From: Artocarpus heterophyllus
Lineage: Eukaryota; Streptophyta; Magnoliopsida; Rosales; Moraceae
Reading direction: 5' to 3'
Assembly (NCBI GenBank): GCA_025403435.1
Contig: CM046341.1
Location: 1,330,802-1,394,801 of the forward strand
Length of the DNA: 64,000 nucleotides
Each line of letters starts with the position of its first letter. The stretch's first letter is position 1. The position numbers were made by a program, and so were the translations under genes. The notes below the pieces were generated by a model. The model made no database searches. It was not told the DNA's origin and saw nothing but the letters and a program-made list of their open reading frames with translations. This document shows, piece after piece, positions 11,177 to 23,129 of the stretch.

Positions 11177-11956
11177 CTTACTATTCTAATGAAAAAACTC
11201 ATGGAAAACCCACCGGAGGTTAATCATCAATGGATTAACGTTATCAACATCTACGTCTATTCATCATTAGAAGTTAAATATTTCCAATGTCGGAGTGGTA
11301 TTTAATAATTAAAAAACATTATTGTGACTGCTAGTATTGTTAATCACTATATATACTGCTTGGCAACGTAAAATGGAAAATTTTGGGCAAATTAATGGAT
11401 GAAAAAGATAAGGCAAACTTTGACTCATCACCAAATCACTAATTCATAATGGACCCCAAACCCCATTATTGGTTCGAAACTCAATCTTGCACCTTTGACA
11501 AATTCATTATGGTCTTGAAAAAACATTCCGAGCATCAGTTCTCTTCGGAAGATTTTTCGGAAAGGGGTAAATACAAATTCAAATTTATATTAGTACACGT
11601 TTAGGACCTTAACACACTCTCCAGTAGAGAACTTGGCACGTGATCGGGTCCTTGCTGCATACTTGGGTCCTTATTGTGTGCTGGCGTGGTCCTTAGCGCC
11701 CGCTTTGGTAGTGACTCCAGCGCTCAAGCATATATTCGCGTAAGAGTTAGAAGATCAAGAGTCGCCAAGTTTTATCAAACAAATGAATGATTGGCAATAA
11801 AAGACACTAAATATTAGAGAATTAAAGCATGTTGATTGCAATAAGAGAGAAATAACTCTCGAATTTATTGGAGAATTAAACTCCTCTATTTGCTTTGTAT
11901 TATAAATTTCTTTAATTTGAGAGTAAAAAGGGGACAACTCTAAATAGAGTTATCTT
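9330..11956. other. Intergenic DNA, upstream part of cluster A unit 3
   Basis: Bases 9,335-9,570 match the unit boundary seen at 200-480. Bases 9,838-9,960 hold a decayed copy of the RNase H-like fossil. Bases 9,961-9,990 are the empty site matching the hAT insertion of unit 2. A (TA)n run lies at 10,985-11,018 and an (AAT)n run at 11,129-11,175. No gene was recognised; scattered open frames are low-complexity. Confidence 0.6.
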
Positions 11957-12302
11957 TGTTATGAATAAATTAGTTTAATAGTGTGGATGTTCATATTCCT
12001 AACACCCTCATGAATTGCATTATTTCCACCTTAATGACCATTAGTGTTGGTATTTTATAACTTTCATAACCTCCTAATTACCACTCTATTTATATTATTT
12101 TGTTGTTGTAACTCTTGTCCTTTAGTCTCTCCTACTTTATGATCTTTGGCCTATATATATGGCTTTTGAGAGCTTATATTTGAACATGAGATGAGATGAG
12201 ATGAGATGAGATGATGAATAACAAAAATTGTTTCTCTTTATTTTTCTTGTATCTTTCTATTTTATGCTTTGCAATTTAGTTCTTTGCATTTGTTTTATAA
12301 CA
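11957..12302 (+). repeat. 5' LTR of the non-autonomous copia element
   Basis: 346 bp, TG…CA. Contains a (GAGAT)n tract near 12,188-12,213 and a TATA-like CCTATATATATGG upstream of it. Immediately downstream, from 12,303, lies 'cgttatcagcacgagtctc', the likely primer binding site. Confidence 0.88.
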
Positions 12303-15300
12303 CGTTATCAGCACGAGTCTCTAGCTATTTTTGTTGTAGGGGCATTTGAAATTATATACAATTTGAAGATCATCTCGGATGTTAGTACCTTGTCTTCAAC
12401 GTGTGTTAAGTATTCTTCATGATATCCCAACTATATCTTGGGGATGAACAGGTAATCCATACTTCGTATGATTATTGTGTCTATTATCTAATACAACTCT
12501 ATATACTATTATTTGAAGATAAAAATGTTTAATCGGATTCTACGATTTCAAGCTTGAATACGCGTTGCAAATAAAATGTCTTGAATGTTAGTTATTATCA
12601 CTCTCTAGATGGTATATTGTAATTATATATATTTATATTTGCATATATTGTTATGGAAGAAATTTGTAGAGATTTTAAAACATGCTTTCATATTATATCT
12701 ACACAACTCTTGTTTGGTTATGCTCTTTATGCATTCACTTTGACTAGTGAACAATAAATATATATATATATATATATATTATTACGTTTGAGAGCACATC
12801 TTGTATTATTTATGAAATTTTTTTCCTATTATATTATTATTTTTGCATTTTTGCAAGCCATATTAGTTTATAAAATTTCTTTATCATTATTTATTTTGAT
12901 TCAATGATCATGAAAATATAATCATCATTGTTTTTGTTTGGTTATTTTAAAGTCAAGAAATTGATGGTACTTTATAATCATAAATGACAATTCATCTATT
13001 ATATTGCACATGTGTGTTTTGAATGTTATAATTGTATAAATAAACATGCCATGCTGTTACTATTAAATTTTTTTTAGTACCAAAACCTTTATGCCATCAT
13101 CTTAATATCAAATGGTATTGTTTGGTTCAAGATTTCTTTTGTTATATTAGCACAATATTTGTCCAATTTGTACTCATTTATAATATGTTTTTATGTTTGT
13201 ATTTGTTTATATTACTTGCAAGAAGCTAAAAATACTCTCTAGCTAATATTTGAAACTTACATTAACATAAGTATAAATTGTATTAGCACTTAATTTTTGA
13301 GCCCATAATAAAAGAGCCATTAATTTTGGCTAATTGGCTCCACATGTTCCATGAAATGAATATATATTATTGCAATTATTGGTGCAATTATGATGAGATA
13401 CTAAAAAGGTCATTTATATTAGAGATGGTCTTTTAGTATCGACAACATAATATAAAGTGACCATATTATTTGTCTAATTATTATTGCATATTCCAAGTGA
13501 ATGCAAATCCAATGGCTATTAGATTTTTGAAATTTCTCAACATCCCGGTGGTCAAAGAAAGCCATAAGCTACGGTTGAAAAGTGAAAAAAAATGTATTGA
13601 TAAGAGAAATTAAAAAGTTTTTAATATTGCTCCTATGAATAATCAAATTTGGTCACTTGGCATGTGATATAGAAAGGCTTTGGTACGTACTTGTTATACG
13701 TCTTAATGTCAATACCAAGCCTAAATCAAGAGAGAAATTTTCATCTGTTTGTTATAAGAATATTATTATGACATATAAAAAGGCTATAGTGGTGTCTACA
13801 TGAAGGATATACCTATAGAGCATTCAAAATAGAAATGTGATATTATAAAGCCTAAATGGAAAAAAAAAGCTAGAGAAAGAGTTGAGCTATTGATTGTCTC
13901 CTCTTTATTCGATCGAAGTTTATTTGATCGAGTGCAATATGATATTATAATGCAAAACATCCTCTATGTTTGAAAAAGTAACATATAATCATCGAAAGTG
14001 GAAATGTGACAAGAAAGGAAAATTAAAAGGCTTGTGAGACAAAATTTATGGAAAGATCACATACATGCAATACATTAAAGTAATAATGGTGTTTTATTAT
14101 TACATAGTCTAGTGATTAATATGAAATTGATTATGATATTTAATTTGTTGGGTACACAAATTAAATGTTTGTTATTGATGATGTAAATTCCCATGGTATT
14201 ATCATTATATTGATAAAGAGGAAAAAATGATCATAGTAGCTATAAAGGATATAAGTTGTCTCTATATTATGTTTGATTTTATGCACAGAGAGACATACAT
14301 GGGCGTATTGTTATTACTTATATGGATATATTAGAAACTTATTTCCACTTTCTCTTCCAAGTTGCAATAAGACAACTATGAAAAATTGTTATAACGAACT
14401 AGAAGTTCGCTAACCCAAAAGGCATGTTGGGTATGAACATATGTAGTTCAAAATCCCTACAGGTAATATCATTTGAAAAATATTCCCACCATCAGGGGGA
14501 GAGAATTTGCAGTTAGATATTATTGATTCTCACATAGATTGATTGATTGAGCATTGCAATACAGTATAAACTTGTTAATTAATATAATAAAGAAAGTGAC
14601 TGAATCACTTCTCCAGCTACTAATTTAATAGCTTGGATTGAGGTCTCTAAATGATAATTTGTTATCTTATGAGTTTAAGAAATACTTAAAGCACTGCAGA
14701 CTTGTCTAGTCTAAAGTACCACACTTGTTGGAAGAGAAAGAAACTTATAAATAAGTTGGTATTATGAAGAGACCATATTCTTAAAGAGTATATATTCAGA
14801 AAAGGTTATTGATATGATAATTTGATATATTTGTTAAATATCAAACTTCTTGAAATCATTGAGCTCTCGAAGTAGTTCAAAGGGTATACCTAAAATTTAG
14901 AAATAGTAAAGAAAAGAGGAAGATCTCGACAAGTCATGTCAATATAAAAATAAATTTAAATTGCAATAAAAGTTATTGTCGACAATTACAAAAAGCATGA
15001 ATTATTATTGTATTAAAAAAGTGAGGATCTTGAAAAATATTTAAAATCCGTTGAAAGTGATTGGCGTGAAAAAATGGCCTATAAGTAAAAGACGCAAAGT
15101 CCAGGCAAGTATATATGCTAGTGCAAAGTATGAAGGACCAATAGTTCAAAATATTTCAAATATTAAAGCCAGTAGGATGGAAGTGAATATTCATATGAAA
15201 TAGTGCATATGAAAAAGTATGAGGTTATAAAATAAGTTGTGATATAATAATAAGTTTTTGTAGAAAATTTATAAAAATATATATATATGAGTAACGGTGC

Positions 15301-17515
15301 TCATATATGATGGATAAACAATTATATTTTGATAGCCTGGCAAAATATATATAATAAGTTCATGTGCGTCTGAAAAGCATGTTGCAACAATCTATTGATA
15401 TTTATAAAAAGTCCAAAAGGGGCTTCAAAGGTCTGAACAACAAAAGTTGAAATTACACGCTTAATTATGATTGTCACAAAGATGTTTGTGTAAATAAATG
15501 CAATCCATATATGAATGGTACCACTATATTTTTGTGATATAAAGAATGGAAGTGCTAGCAAATTTATATCTCCATTGCTTTATAATGAGCTCAAACATAT
15601 TGGACTTGTTGTTATTTGTAAAAATTCTTGAGGAGATCATAAGATAAATTTAAGAAGACAAATCTCACAGAAGAAAGTTTATTTAGACCTGAAGATTGAG
15701 ATTTGCTTAAAAGAATGCTTATCCATAATTTCTCTTACATATAAGAAAATTGTTCTAATGAACTTTCAGGGATATAGTGTATTTTTGTCATTTATTTGAT
15801 GATTACATATTTTGAGGATATACCAAAATAATTCCAAATCTTGAATTTTTATATAGTGATTTGTATAGCATCTTAGTTTTTAAATTTAGTATATTACAGT
15901 ATGAAATATTATCTAAATAATTAAGTAGAATGACAAGTATTTGGCTATAAGGTGCACAATCTTTTATACTCACTTGGAGATGATTTTATGTGAAAATAAT
16001 TGTTGCATCATTGTTCAACCAATTAGAAAATAAATATGGGTAAAGGTTCATTTATGTATACCCATAAAGATAGCTAATACTTTTATGAAATTCTTTATGA
16101 TAAATGGGCTCTTAAAGAGCGATAGTTGAAATATTAGCAAAAGTACTAAGGGTAACAAGTTCAGGTAGTCGATTGCAAATATCTTGAATTTGTTTACAAT
16201 AGTATGCATCAACTCAATTATTTTCTATCAAATCAATTGTTATTGATAGAACTATGATAGCAGTATAGGGAGACACAAATACGTACTGTATTCTTTTTCT
16301 CTTGGTCAAGGTTTTTTCTCATTGGGTTTTCCTAACGAGGTTTTTAATGAGGCAGTTTACAGCGTATAAAAAGAATGATGTACTCTTTTTCCTTCACTAG
16401 AATTTTTGTCCCATGGGGTTTTATCTAGTAAGGTTTTAATGAGGCATATTCTAAAGTGTTGAACATCTAACAAAGAGTCTTATAAATTAAATTGACTTAT
16501 TATTATCATTGATGTTCACCTTCTAACACCATAATGTGTTCTCTAATGGTTGTTTGATCCCTTGAATAAGGATGTTCTTGATCTCTTGAAGTGAAAAATT
16601 ATCATCATGTGATATTAAAAAAAAAATTTATTGGTCCAAATAATACTATTAGTATAGTAATGTATTTGCTAATGGCATATGACCTCACACGTCAATCTTT
16701 GCTATTATACTAGCAAGATATAGTTCTCAAAGACATTGAAAAGATGTCAAACAAGTATTTCATTTTCATTGTGAAACATTTGATATGGATATTAAAATTG
16801 ATTGGATGTTGAATATTTTTCAATCCATATAAAAGCATAATTACACGCATACTACTTATTTACATATGATGGTATTACTATATCTTGGCAATCTATAAGG
16901 CAAACTATTGTCGTTGCATTTTTGAATCATGTTGAAATGTTGGCAATTTATGAGATTGTCATCTTATGTGCATTATTTTGTTGAGATTTACGCTCTAATA
17001 TATCCAAGCAACATGTAACCTTTTATTAAGCAAAGAAAGTCCGACGGCTTTATGCGGGGAGAATGTAAAGTTTATTGCCCAAGTTAAGAAGACATAATAA
17101 AACAAGTTTCCTAACAGTTATTTTTCATGCACAAGCTCCTACAGGATGGCATTCATCGAATTTGTTCAAGTGACAACTTGAAAAATTTATATAAAGATAC
17201 TTCCTACAACTACATTTGAGAAATTACTATGCAAGATTAGAATGTGTCGACTCGAAGATCTTTGCATTTGATTTTGTTGAAGAAGACATGTTGACATGAG
17301 GGGGAGGTTATTGGCTACTGTACTCTTTTTTCCATTGCATAGGTTTTGTCCCATCGGGTTTTCCTAGCAAGGTTTTTAACGAGACAGTTTTAAGCTAAAT
17401 CTTAAGATTATAATGCACTCTTTTTTCCTTCACTAGGATTTTTTCCCACAAGGTTTTTCCTGGTAAGGTTTTTAACGAGGCATATATTCTTAAATGGTGA
17501 ACATCCAAGGGGGAG

Positions 17516-17851
17516 TGTTATGAATAAATTAGTTTAATAGTGTGGATGTTCATATTCCTAACACCCTCATAAATTGCATTATTTTCACCTTAATGACCAT
17601 TAGTGTTAGTATTTTATAACTTTCATAACCTCCTAATTACCACTCTATTTATATTATTTTGTTGTTGTAACTCTTGTCCTTTGGTCTCTCCTACTTTATG
17701 ATCTTTGGCCTATATATATGGCCTTTGAGAGCTTATATTTAGACATGAGATGAGATGAGATGATGAATAACAAAAATTGTTTCTCTTTATTTTTCTTGTG
17801 TCTCTCTATTTTATGCTTTGTAATTTAGTTCTTTGCATTTGTTTTATAACA
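17516..17851 (+). repeat. 3' LTR of the non-autonomous copia element
   Basis: 336 bp, the same as the 5' LTR except for about ten transitions and two fewer GAGAT repeats. Preceded by the polypurine tract at 17,505-17,515 and followed by the ATCTT target duplication. Confidence 0.88.
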
Positions 17852-17856
17852 ATCTT

Positions 17857-18349
17857 GATATTTTCATACTTTTTTTTTTGTTATTTTCTCAAGGTTATTG
17901 TGTTCTTTGAAAGGTCTATCTAATTTACTTAGTATATATTTTCATTTAATTACAATTGTTTGTCTAAAAATATTAGATTAGTGTTGGATAAAATTTTATT
18001 CCAACAAGTTGCTCGAAGCTTGATCCAAGACCTCCACCATGATATTAGTCTCTTTTAGTGTAGTCTTCTAAGTTAAACCATACAATACTTTTTTAATGTA
18101 TTAGATATAACAGTAGTCTTACATATTATATTAAGTTTGAATTTCATATTAAATTATAAATTTTTTCAGACATTAAAGTGTTGATACAGTGCATTCAACA
18201 TGTCCTAATTAATTAAACAATTAATCCCATAAAATTCTAATTCTACTGAACAAATCATATAAACTATAGTATTATTCATAAAAGTTACTTTGGGATACTT
18301 GCATGATCTTAACGTTAACTATTTCACCAAATATATGCCATAGTCACGT

Positions 18350-18385
<36 letters not shown>

Positions 18386-18990
18386 ATTAATTTTAACGTT
18401 AATGAAATTTACTTACCAGCTACATTGCATGCGTGACGTTAATCAAGAAACTTTAAAGTATCCCATGTCCTAGTTATAATTAGTAAACTTACTACGCACT
18501 GTCCTAGTTTTTGTCTCTTTAACCACGATATCTATCGTTAACATTAATTCATGATTGAAAGAGACAAAAAAGAATGCGCATTACAATAATTGCATCTACG
18601 AAAAATATTATTCACTTTCCCCCACTTACCATTCAATCTTGTAGAATAAAGTTATTGTGGGATATGATTCACAACTAAACAATGAAATATGATCAACTTA
18701 ACGGAAAAAATAAATGCTAATTATCAGGCTTTATCATAATTACCTACAGCCACCTGAAAAAGTTCTACGACTAATAAGGTGTATGGCTCTTGGTTGGAAC
18801 TAATTGGCTCTAACCAACAAATAGTCTAAAACTCTCAGTAGCTATACTAAAAATTAAGAAATTACTATGGTATAAAACTCTCACATGCTACAAAGTTTTT
18901 AACCAGTTGCTCCCATGCACCCTAAGAGTGTGATCTAATTTGTTTTTCATAGTAAACACGCTTTTGTCCAACTTATATCTTGCTACTAAA
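17857..18990. other. Intergenic DNA and promoter-distal part of unit 3
   Basis: From about 18,200 this matches the upstream parts of units 1 and 2 (the 'cgtgacgttaatcaagaaac' block near 18,430 and the 'cccacttaccattcaat' block near 18,621). A (TA)n run lies at 18,352-18,381. Bases 18,788-18,920 are a copy of the recurrent MITE that is absent at the matching place in units 1 and 2. Confidence 0.65.
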
Positions 18991-18996
18991 CAATAC

Positions 18997-19005
18997 TATA
19001 TATAG
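18997..19005 (+). promoter_or_regulatory. Predicted TATA box of peptide gene A3
   Basis: TATATATAG followed by 'ccaagtacttcagaatctg', the leader shared with A1 and A2. The leader intron is predicted from 19,130 (ACG|GTAGC) to 19,334 (GTTCAG|CC). Confidence 0.6.
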
Positions 19006-19363
19006 CCAAGTACTTCAGAATCTGTTCCAATTCACTCCAACTGAAAACTTAAAAAAAAAAAAGAAAAAAAAGAGAAAAAAAAAAGGAGCGATAGAGAAAA
19101 AAGAAAAGGCAAAAGGGACAGCAACTACGGTAGCTTCTATATTTTTCTCTCTCTATATACAGCCTGCTAAATATATATATATATATATATAATTGCTCGT
19201 AGCATAACTAGTGATTATTCTTTAATTTATATAAAAGATATTTTCTTTCATGATGTTACTAAAATATTACTTAGACTAATATACTAATTACTACTATGGA
19301 AATTTTCCAATTTTTTTTTTCAGGGCATGTTCAGCCAATTCTTCAGTTTGAAACGCCATCATC

Positions 19364-19636
19364 ATGAAGACCTTAATTGCAATAGTTGCTGCACTTTTCT
19401 TGGTTGTGGCGTGCCTTGAGCAAGCCGAGGCCAAGCCAAAGGTGATCGTCGTTCCGGATGATCCAAAACCGTCTGGTGCCGACGCCATCGTTCCCCGCGG
19501 CCGCCGTCTGCTTGATCTAAACCGAAAGGGAGCAAAATTAGAGGATCCTGATCACGACAGTTCTGGAGTCAGCAACCACTACTATTATTGTACTGCTGAT
19601 GCGCCAAATTGTAAGAAGATCATACCACGGGGTTAA
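19364..19636 (+). CDS. Small secreted peptide precursor A3 (family A)
   Basis: A 90-residue precursor: signal peptide of about 23 residues (MKTLIAIVAALFLVVA, ending AEA), the conserved segment KVIVVPDDPKPSG, PRGRRLL at residues 44-50, then an acidic spacer and the module GVSNHYYYCTADAPNC with two cysteines six residues apart. The tail ends KKIIPRG, differing from the histidine-rich ends of A1 and A2. RRLL fits the SBT6.1 site-1 protease motif. The ATG at 19,364 aligns with the A1 and A2 starts and follows the leader-intron acceptor by 29 bases. Between A2 and A3 the pro-segment and the cysteine module are both conserved, while the residues after RRLL differ most. Likely a secreted signalling peptide; no receptor or function is inferable. 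Confidence 0.77.
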   Translation: MKTLIAIVAALFLVVACLEQAEAKPKVIVVPDDPKPSGADAIVPRGRRLLDLNRKGAKLEDPDHDSSGVSNHYYYCTADAPNCKKIIPRG

Positions 19637-20892
19637 GTTATAAGCCTGGTGAATTACTTCTTGAGATATCATGATCTCATGAAGATAATATATCTTGCGT
19701 TTGTTTTGTGTGTGTGTGTGTGTGTGTGTGTGTTTGTACGTATGTGTAATTGTGTGGCTTGTAATAAAGTGAAGAGGCCAACATGTGGGCTATAAATATA
19801 CCTATATTATACCAACATGTTCTGCTTTGACACCATGGTTCAATTACAGTTATTAATACGTTGTTGTACAACATGTGTTGTGGGCCTGCGTGTGTGTGTA
19901 TATGCTTATATATATGCATGTATATCAGGCTTATAGCTGCATATAGGCCTGTTAAATGTACGTGTTCTAGCCGCTGTGTCCTAAGAATTACTTACTAAAT
20001 AAAACGCATGCATGTATATTCATATTATATGTTCAAAGGCTTGTGTGGCTTGGTGTGATTTATGAAGAATTATCTGATACTAGTACTGGTACTACTAGGG
20101 ATAAATTGAATTGCCCTTCATGCAATCATATACCGGGGTTTAGGTTTTTTGCAACGTGGTCATTAAACTTTTTTTTTGGAAAAAATTGAGTCTTAAAGTT
20201 AGCAAAGTGTGGCAATTAAGTTCCTGCTAATCATAAACGTTTGTCAAAATTAAGACAGAAAATGATCACTCGAGACTCACATGACCATTAAGAAAAGAAG
20301 GAGCGGAATTTCAAGCACTATAATAATTAAAATATAAATATAAGCTAACAAACTTGTTAAAAAATTAAAAATGAATTTTTCTTCTTTTTTTTTGGTATAA
20401 AATTCAACAATTAAACTCTACTAGAAGCAAAAAGAGATACATTGGTTTTCTAAATGATTTATGTGTGTCTCATGCAATTGTTTTACATCCTAATTTTGAA
20501 GAAAAATAATTATTGGGACTTAATTGTTACACTTTATTAACTTTAGGAACTTAATTGCCATTAAAAATTGTTTAAAAACAACATTATAAAAATGCAAACT
20601 AAAATTAAGGAGTAAGTATGCCAAAAACCCTTCCATATTGTAATGAAGTACACGACATAAAAGTAGAAGAAGTTATGTATGGCTAGAGACGACTAATGTA
20701 TTCACGTATAAACTAGTCCCATTATTAACCTATAAAGACAACTTAGAGAGGATTATATGACTGATTCTTATTACATGAGCCTCAGAGGCCTGGATCTGAA
20801 AACGTTTCTTTTCCAAAACACCCAGATAATAATATGCCCACAATCAATGTCGAAAAGGGGGTGGATATGACTCATAGTGATAACTCTTATGA

Positions 20893-21055
20893 GTATATTT
20901 GGCAATGTAATTAGAACCAAAAATTATAACGAATTTACTGTCTAGCATGTGAGAGCTTTACACTATAATTTACTTTTGCTTTACACTATAGTATGTGATT
21001 AAAGCTTTGTATTATAACAGTTGAAACTATATAATTAAGACGACATTGCCAAGCG
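20893..21055. mobile_element. Recurrent MITE copy
   Basis: Left end 'tttggcaatgtaattagaac' and right end 'acgacattgccaag' are inverted. The interior carries the family hallmark 'atgtgagagctttacac'. About 160 bp with no coding capacity. Confidence 0.65.
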
Positions 21056-21787
21056 AAGCTTATGTCAATGTCAAGCTCATAGAGAGGGTAGTATTGTCAT
21101 TGACTTTATGTTTCAGTAACTGTACAATTGTTGCTCATTCTGAGATAAATATATGGTGGCTAAACGGATTGACTCCTATCAAATCTAGAAAACGTGGAAA
21201 ACGAATGGCAACAAAGGAAAGACGAGCCCTACAAGGTTTTGGTGGATGATGAAGATGTCATTTCCTAAGCAGGGGTATAAAGAACACTAAGAAAATGGTT
21301 GAAGAAGTTGCTAAAGTCACTCCTCGCTTTAGGAGGACCAAGTTGAAATTTTAAGAAAAGTAGGCCAATAGGAACAAAGGTTCCAGTCGATTCTATCCCT
21401 CCAAAAGCTAACAACAAGGTTTTACCGAGTACCCCACTTTGTATTGATCCTCAAGGGGAGAAGCTCGGCAACCATGCGAGGGCTCGTAAAGAAATGAAGT
21501 TAGTGGTTTCAGGGATCCAGGAGAAAATGCTTGTCATGTTCAAAGTGTGAGGGGTTGCAAATTGAGTAAATAAAATCTGGATTAGCCTTTTTTCATAGGG
21601 TTTATTTTCATGTTTTGTCGTATTTGTGGCTAGAAACTGTTTATTTTGTTTTCATTTTCTTTTTATTTTTTTATTTTAATAAATTTGAGTGGAGGATTAC
21701 TTAAGAGTAATAATAATAAATATACATCATATGGGCCATGGTTCCTTAAATATTTCACTATGCTTATTATAATGTACTATTTTAAGG

Positions 21788-21950
21788 TGTTTGGCAAGGT
21801 GGTTAGTACCGTTAGTTAGAACTTTTTCTAGTGTAATGTGATCTTTACATTATAGCGATTTTTTTATTATTATTGTAACATGTGAGAGCTTTACCCTGTT
21901 CATAACCAAGAAAGTAGTCCAGACCGACTTACCAAATGGGCTATTTATCG
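21788..21950. mobile_element. Recurrent MITE copy
   Basis: Begins 'gtgtttggcaaggtggttag' and contains 'acatgtgagagctttaccc'. The right end ('gacttaccaaatggg') is degenerate. Confidence 0.6.
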
Positions 21951-22539
21951 TGCTATACATATGGTTTTACAGTATACTCAGTTATACTATTTACTGCACG
22001 GATGACGTAAATTAAATCAACTTCAAGTGCCCCATGTTCTACCTAGCTAATAATTAAATTTAACTACACACCCATGCCGTGGTAATTTTCCATGATCAAG
22101 TACCATATATCTCAGTGACATTAATTCACTTATGGAAAAAGATCAAAGAAGAATATGCTCGTCCTTTCAATAATTGCAGATGCGAAAAATTTTGCTTTTT
22201 CCCCACTTACCGTTCATTTTTGTACCCCAAATGGGGTTAATCGTGGGATATGATTCAATTAAAAAATGCAACAATATCAACAACGGAAAAGGCGATAATT
22301 ACCAGGCTTAATCATAATAATTACATTTTGGGTGGCCAGAGCATGATCTTCAGATGGTCCAAACAACCAACATACTGTGATATGTCTCCACTGATAATTT
22401 ATTTCATTGGTGCTCATATTATTCACTAGAATTCTTTCTTATCCCTTTGGTACATTCATATGTGTATAATTTCTTAGATCTTTTTTTCTTTTTTTTTTAC
22501 ACGTAAAACTTTCCTTGGTTACTAATTTTGATTCCTTAT

Positions 22540-22795
22540 CAATATATATACCAATGTTATACCACGGTTAAAAAACCGTGGTATAAGCTTTTATATTACA
22601 CGATGATTTTCTACAAAAACTATCATATAAGATGTATATATAACGCCATTAGTTTTCACATAAACTAACGTTTTATGATGGTAAAAACTATCGTAAAAAC
22701 TATCTTTTATATCAGGATGGACGATTACACAATAGGCCATCGTGAAAAGTTTATACGACGATTTTCGTAGAATGTATAATTTTTAGTGGTGATAT
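22540..22795. repeat. Degenerate inverted-repeat element in the A4 promoter region
   Basis: Contains a short perfect hairpin (ACCACGGTT…AACCGTGGT near 22,561) and inverted pieces such as 'cgatgattttctac' and 'cgacgattttcgtag'. The right edge 'ataatttttagtgg' resembles a CACTA-like terminus. No clean terminal repeat or target site could be placed, so the identity is uncertain. Confidence 0.4.
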
Positions 22796-22924
22796 TCATT
22801 CAATTTTATGTATAATTACCTAGTGTATAGTACTAATTAACTACTACTAGTACAATTTTCAAAAATTTTTCACACGGTTAATTTGTTCTGCAGCCATATA
22901 TATTCGCTTTGAAACATCATCATC

Positions 22925-23122
22925 ATGAGGACCTTACTTGTAACTATTTGTTGCACTTTTCTTGGTTATCCGAAGGTGCATAAAAATTGTGGAGCAGGCT
23001 GCCTGCCGCCACGATCTCGGGCGGCCTACGGGATCACAACGAACAAGGAACGCCTCACCACGTCGTTACCAAAGCTCATGATATATTGTACTAAACCAAA
23101 GGATCAGGTTGGTGCATGGTGA
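22925..23122 (+). pseudogene. Degenerate family A peptide gene, A4
   Basis: The leader acceptor (TTCTGCAG|CC near 22,893), the CATCATCATC tract and the first residues MRTLL…CTFLG match family A, and the upstream blocks (from about 22,000) match unit 1. After residue 14 the frame leaves the family: the signal peptide core, the PDDPKP segment, RRLL and the SNH module are missing. A YCTKPKDQ echo survives near the end (residues 55-62). The remaining 65-codon frame is open but encodes a truncated hydrophobic segment, so secretion is doubtful. Most likely a pseudogene with internal deletions and a frameshift; a neofunctionalised copy cannot be excluded. Confidence 0.6.
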
Positions 23123-23129
23123 TCAAGTA

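Larger units (their letters stand above)
11957..17851 (+). mobile_element. Non-autonomous Ty1-copia LTR retrotransposon
   Basis: A 5,895-bp element with LTRs at 11,957-12,302 and 17,516-17,851, both TGTTATGAAT…ATAACA, flanked by ATCTT at 11,952-11,956 and 17,852-17,856. A purine tract (CCAAGGGGGAG) abuts the 3' LTR. By eye the LTRs differ at about 10 substitutions, all transitions, plus a 10-bp change in a GAGAT repeat. The interior has no usable reading frame. Near 17,068-17,280 a stop-ridden copia RNase H end is readable (FIAQVKK, then IEFVQVT, then LPTTTFEKLLCKIRMCRLED). Four copies of the ACGAGGCA-type 3' non-coding repeat lie at about 16,290, 16,390, 17,320 and 17,410. The young LTRs with a dead interior indicate mobilisation in trans. 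Confidence 0.9.
18200..20110 (+). repeat. Cluster A duplication unit, copy 3 (gene-proximal part)
   Basis: Collinear with copies 1 and 2 from the upstream 'gacgttaat' block through the 3' flank ('gtgtggcttgtaataaagtg' near 19,751). The 3' flank holds a (TG)n run at 19,708-19,732. Confidence 0.78.
20110..21990. other. Intergenic DNA with two MITE copies and a decayed ORF
   Basis: Complete copies of the recurrent MITE lie at about 20,893-21,055 and 21,788-21,950. Between them, 21,160-21,540 reads in the plus direction as basic, Pro/Lys-rich peptide pieces (SRKRGKRMATKERR, VPVDSIPPKANNK) broken by several stops. This looks like the remnant of a retroelement N-terminal ORF, but I cannot name it. 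Confidence 0.5.
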
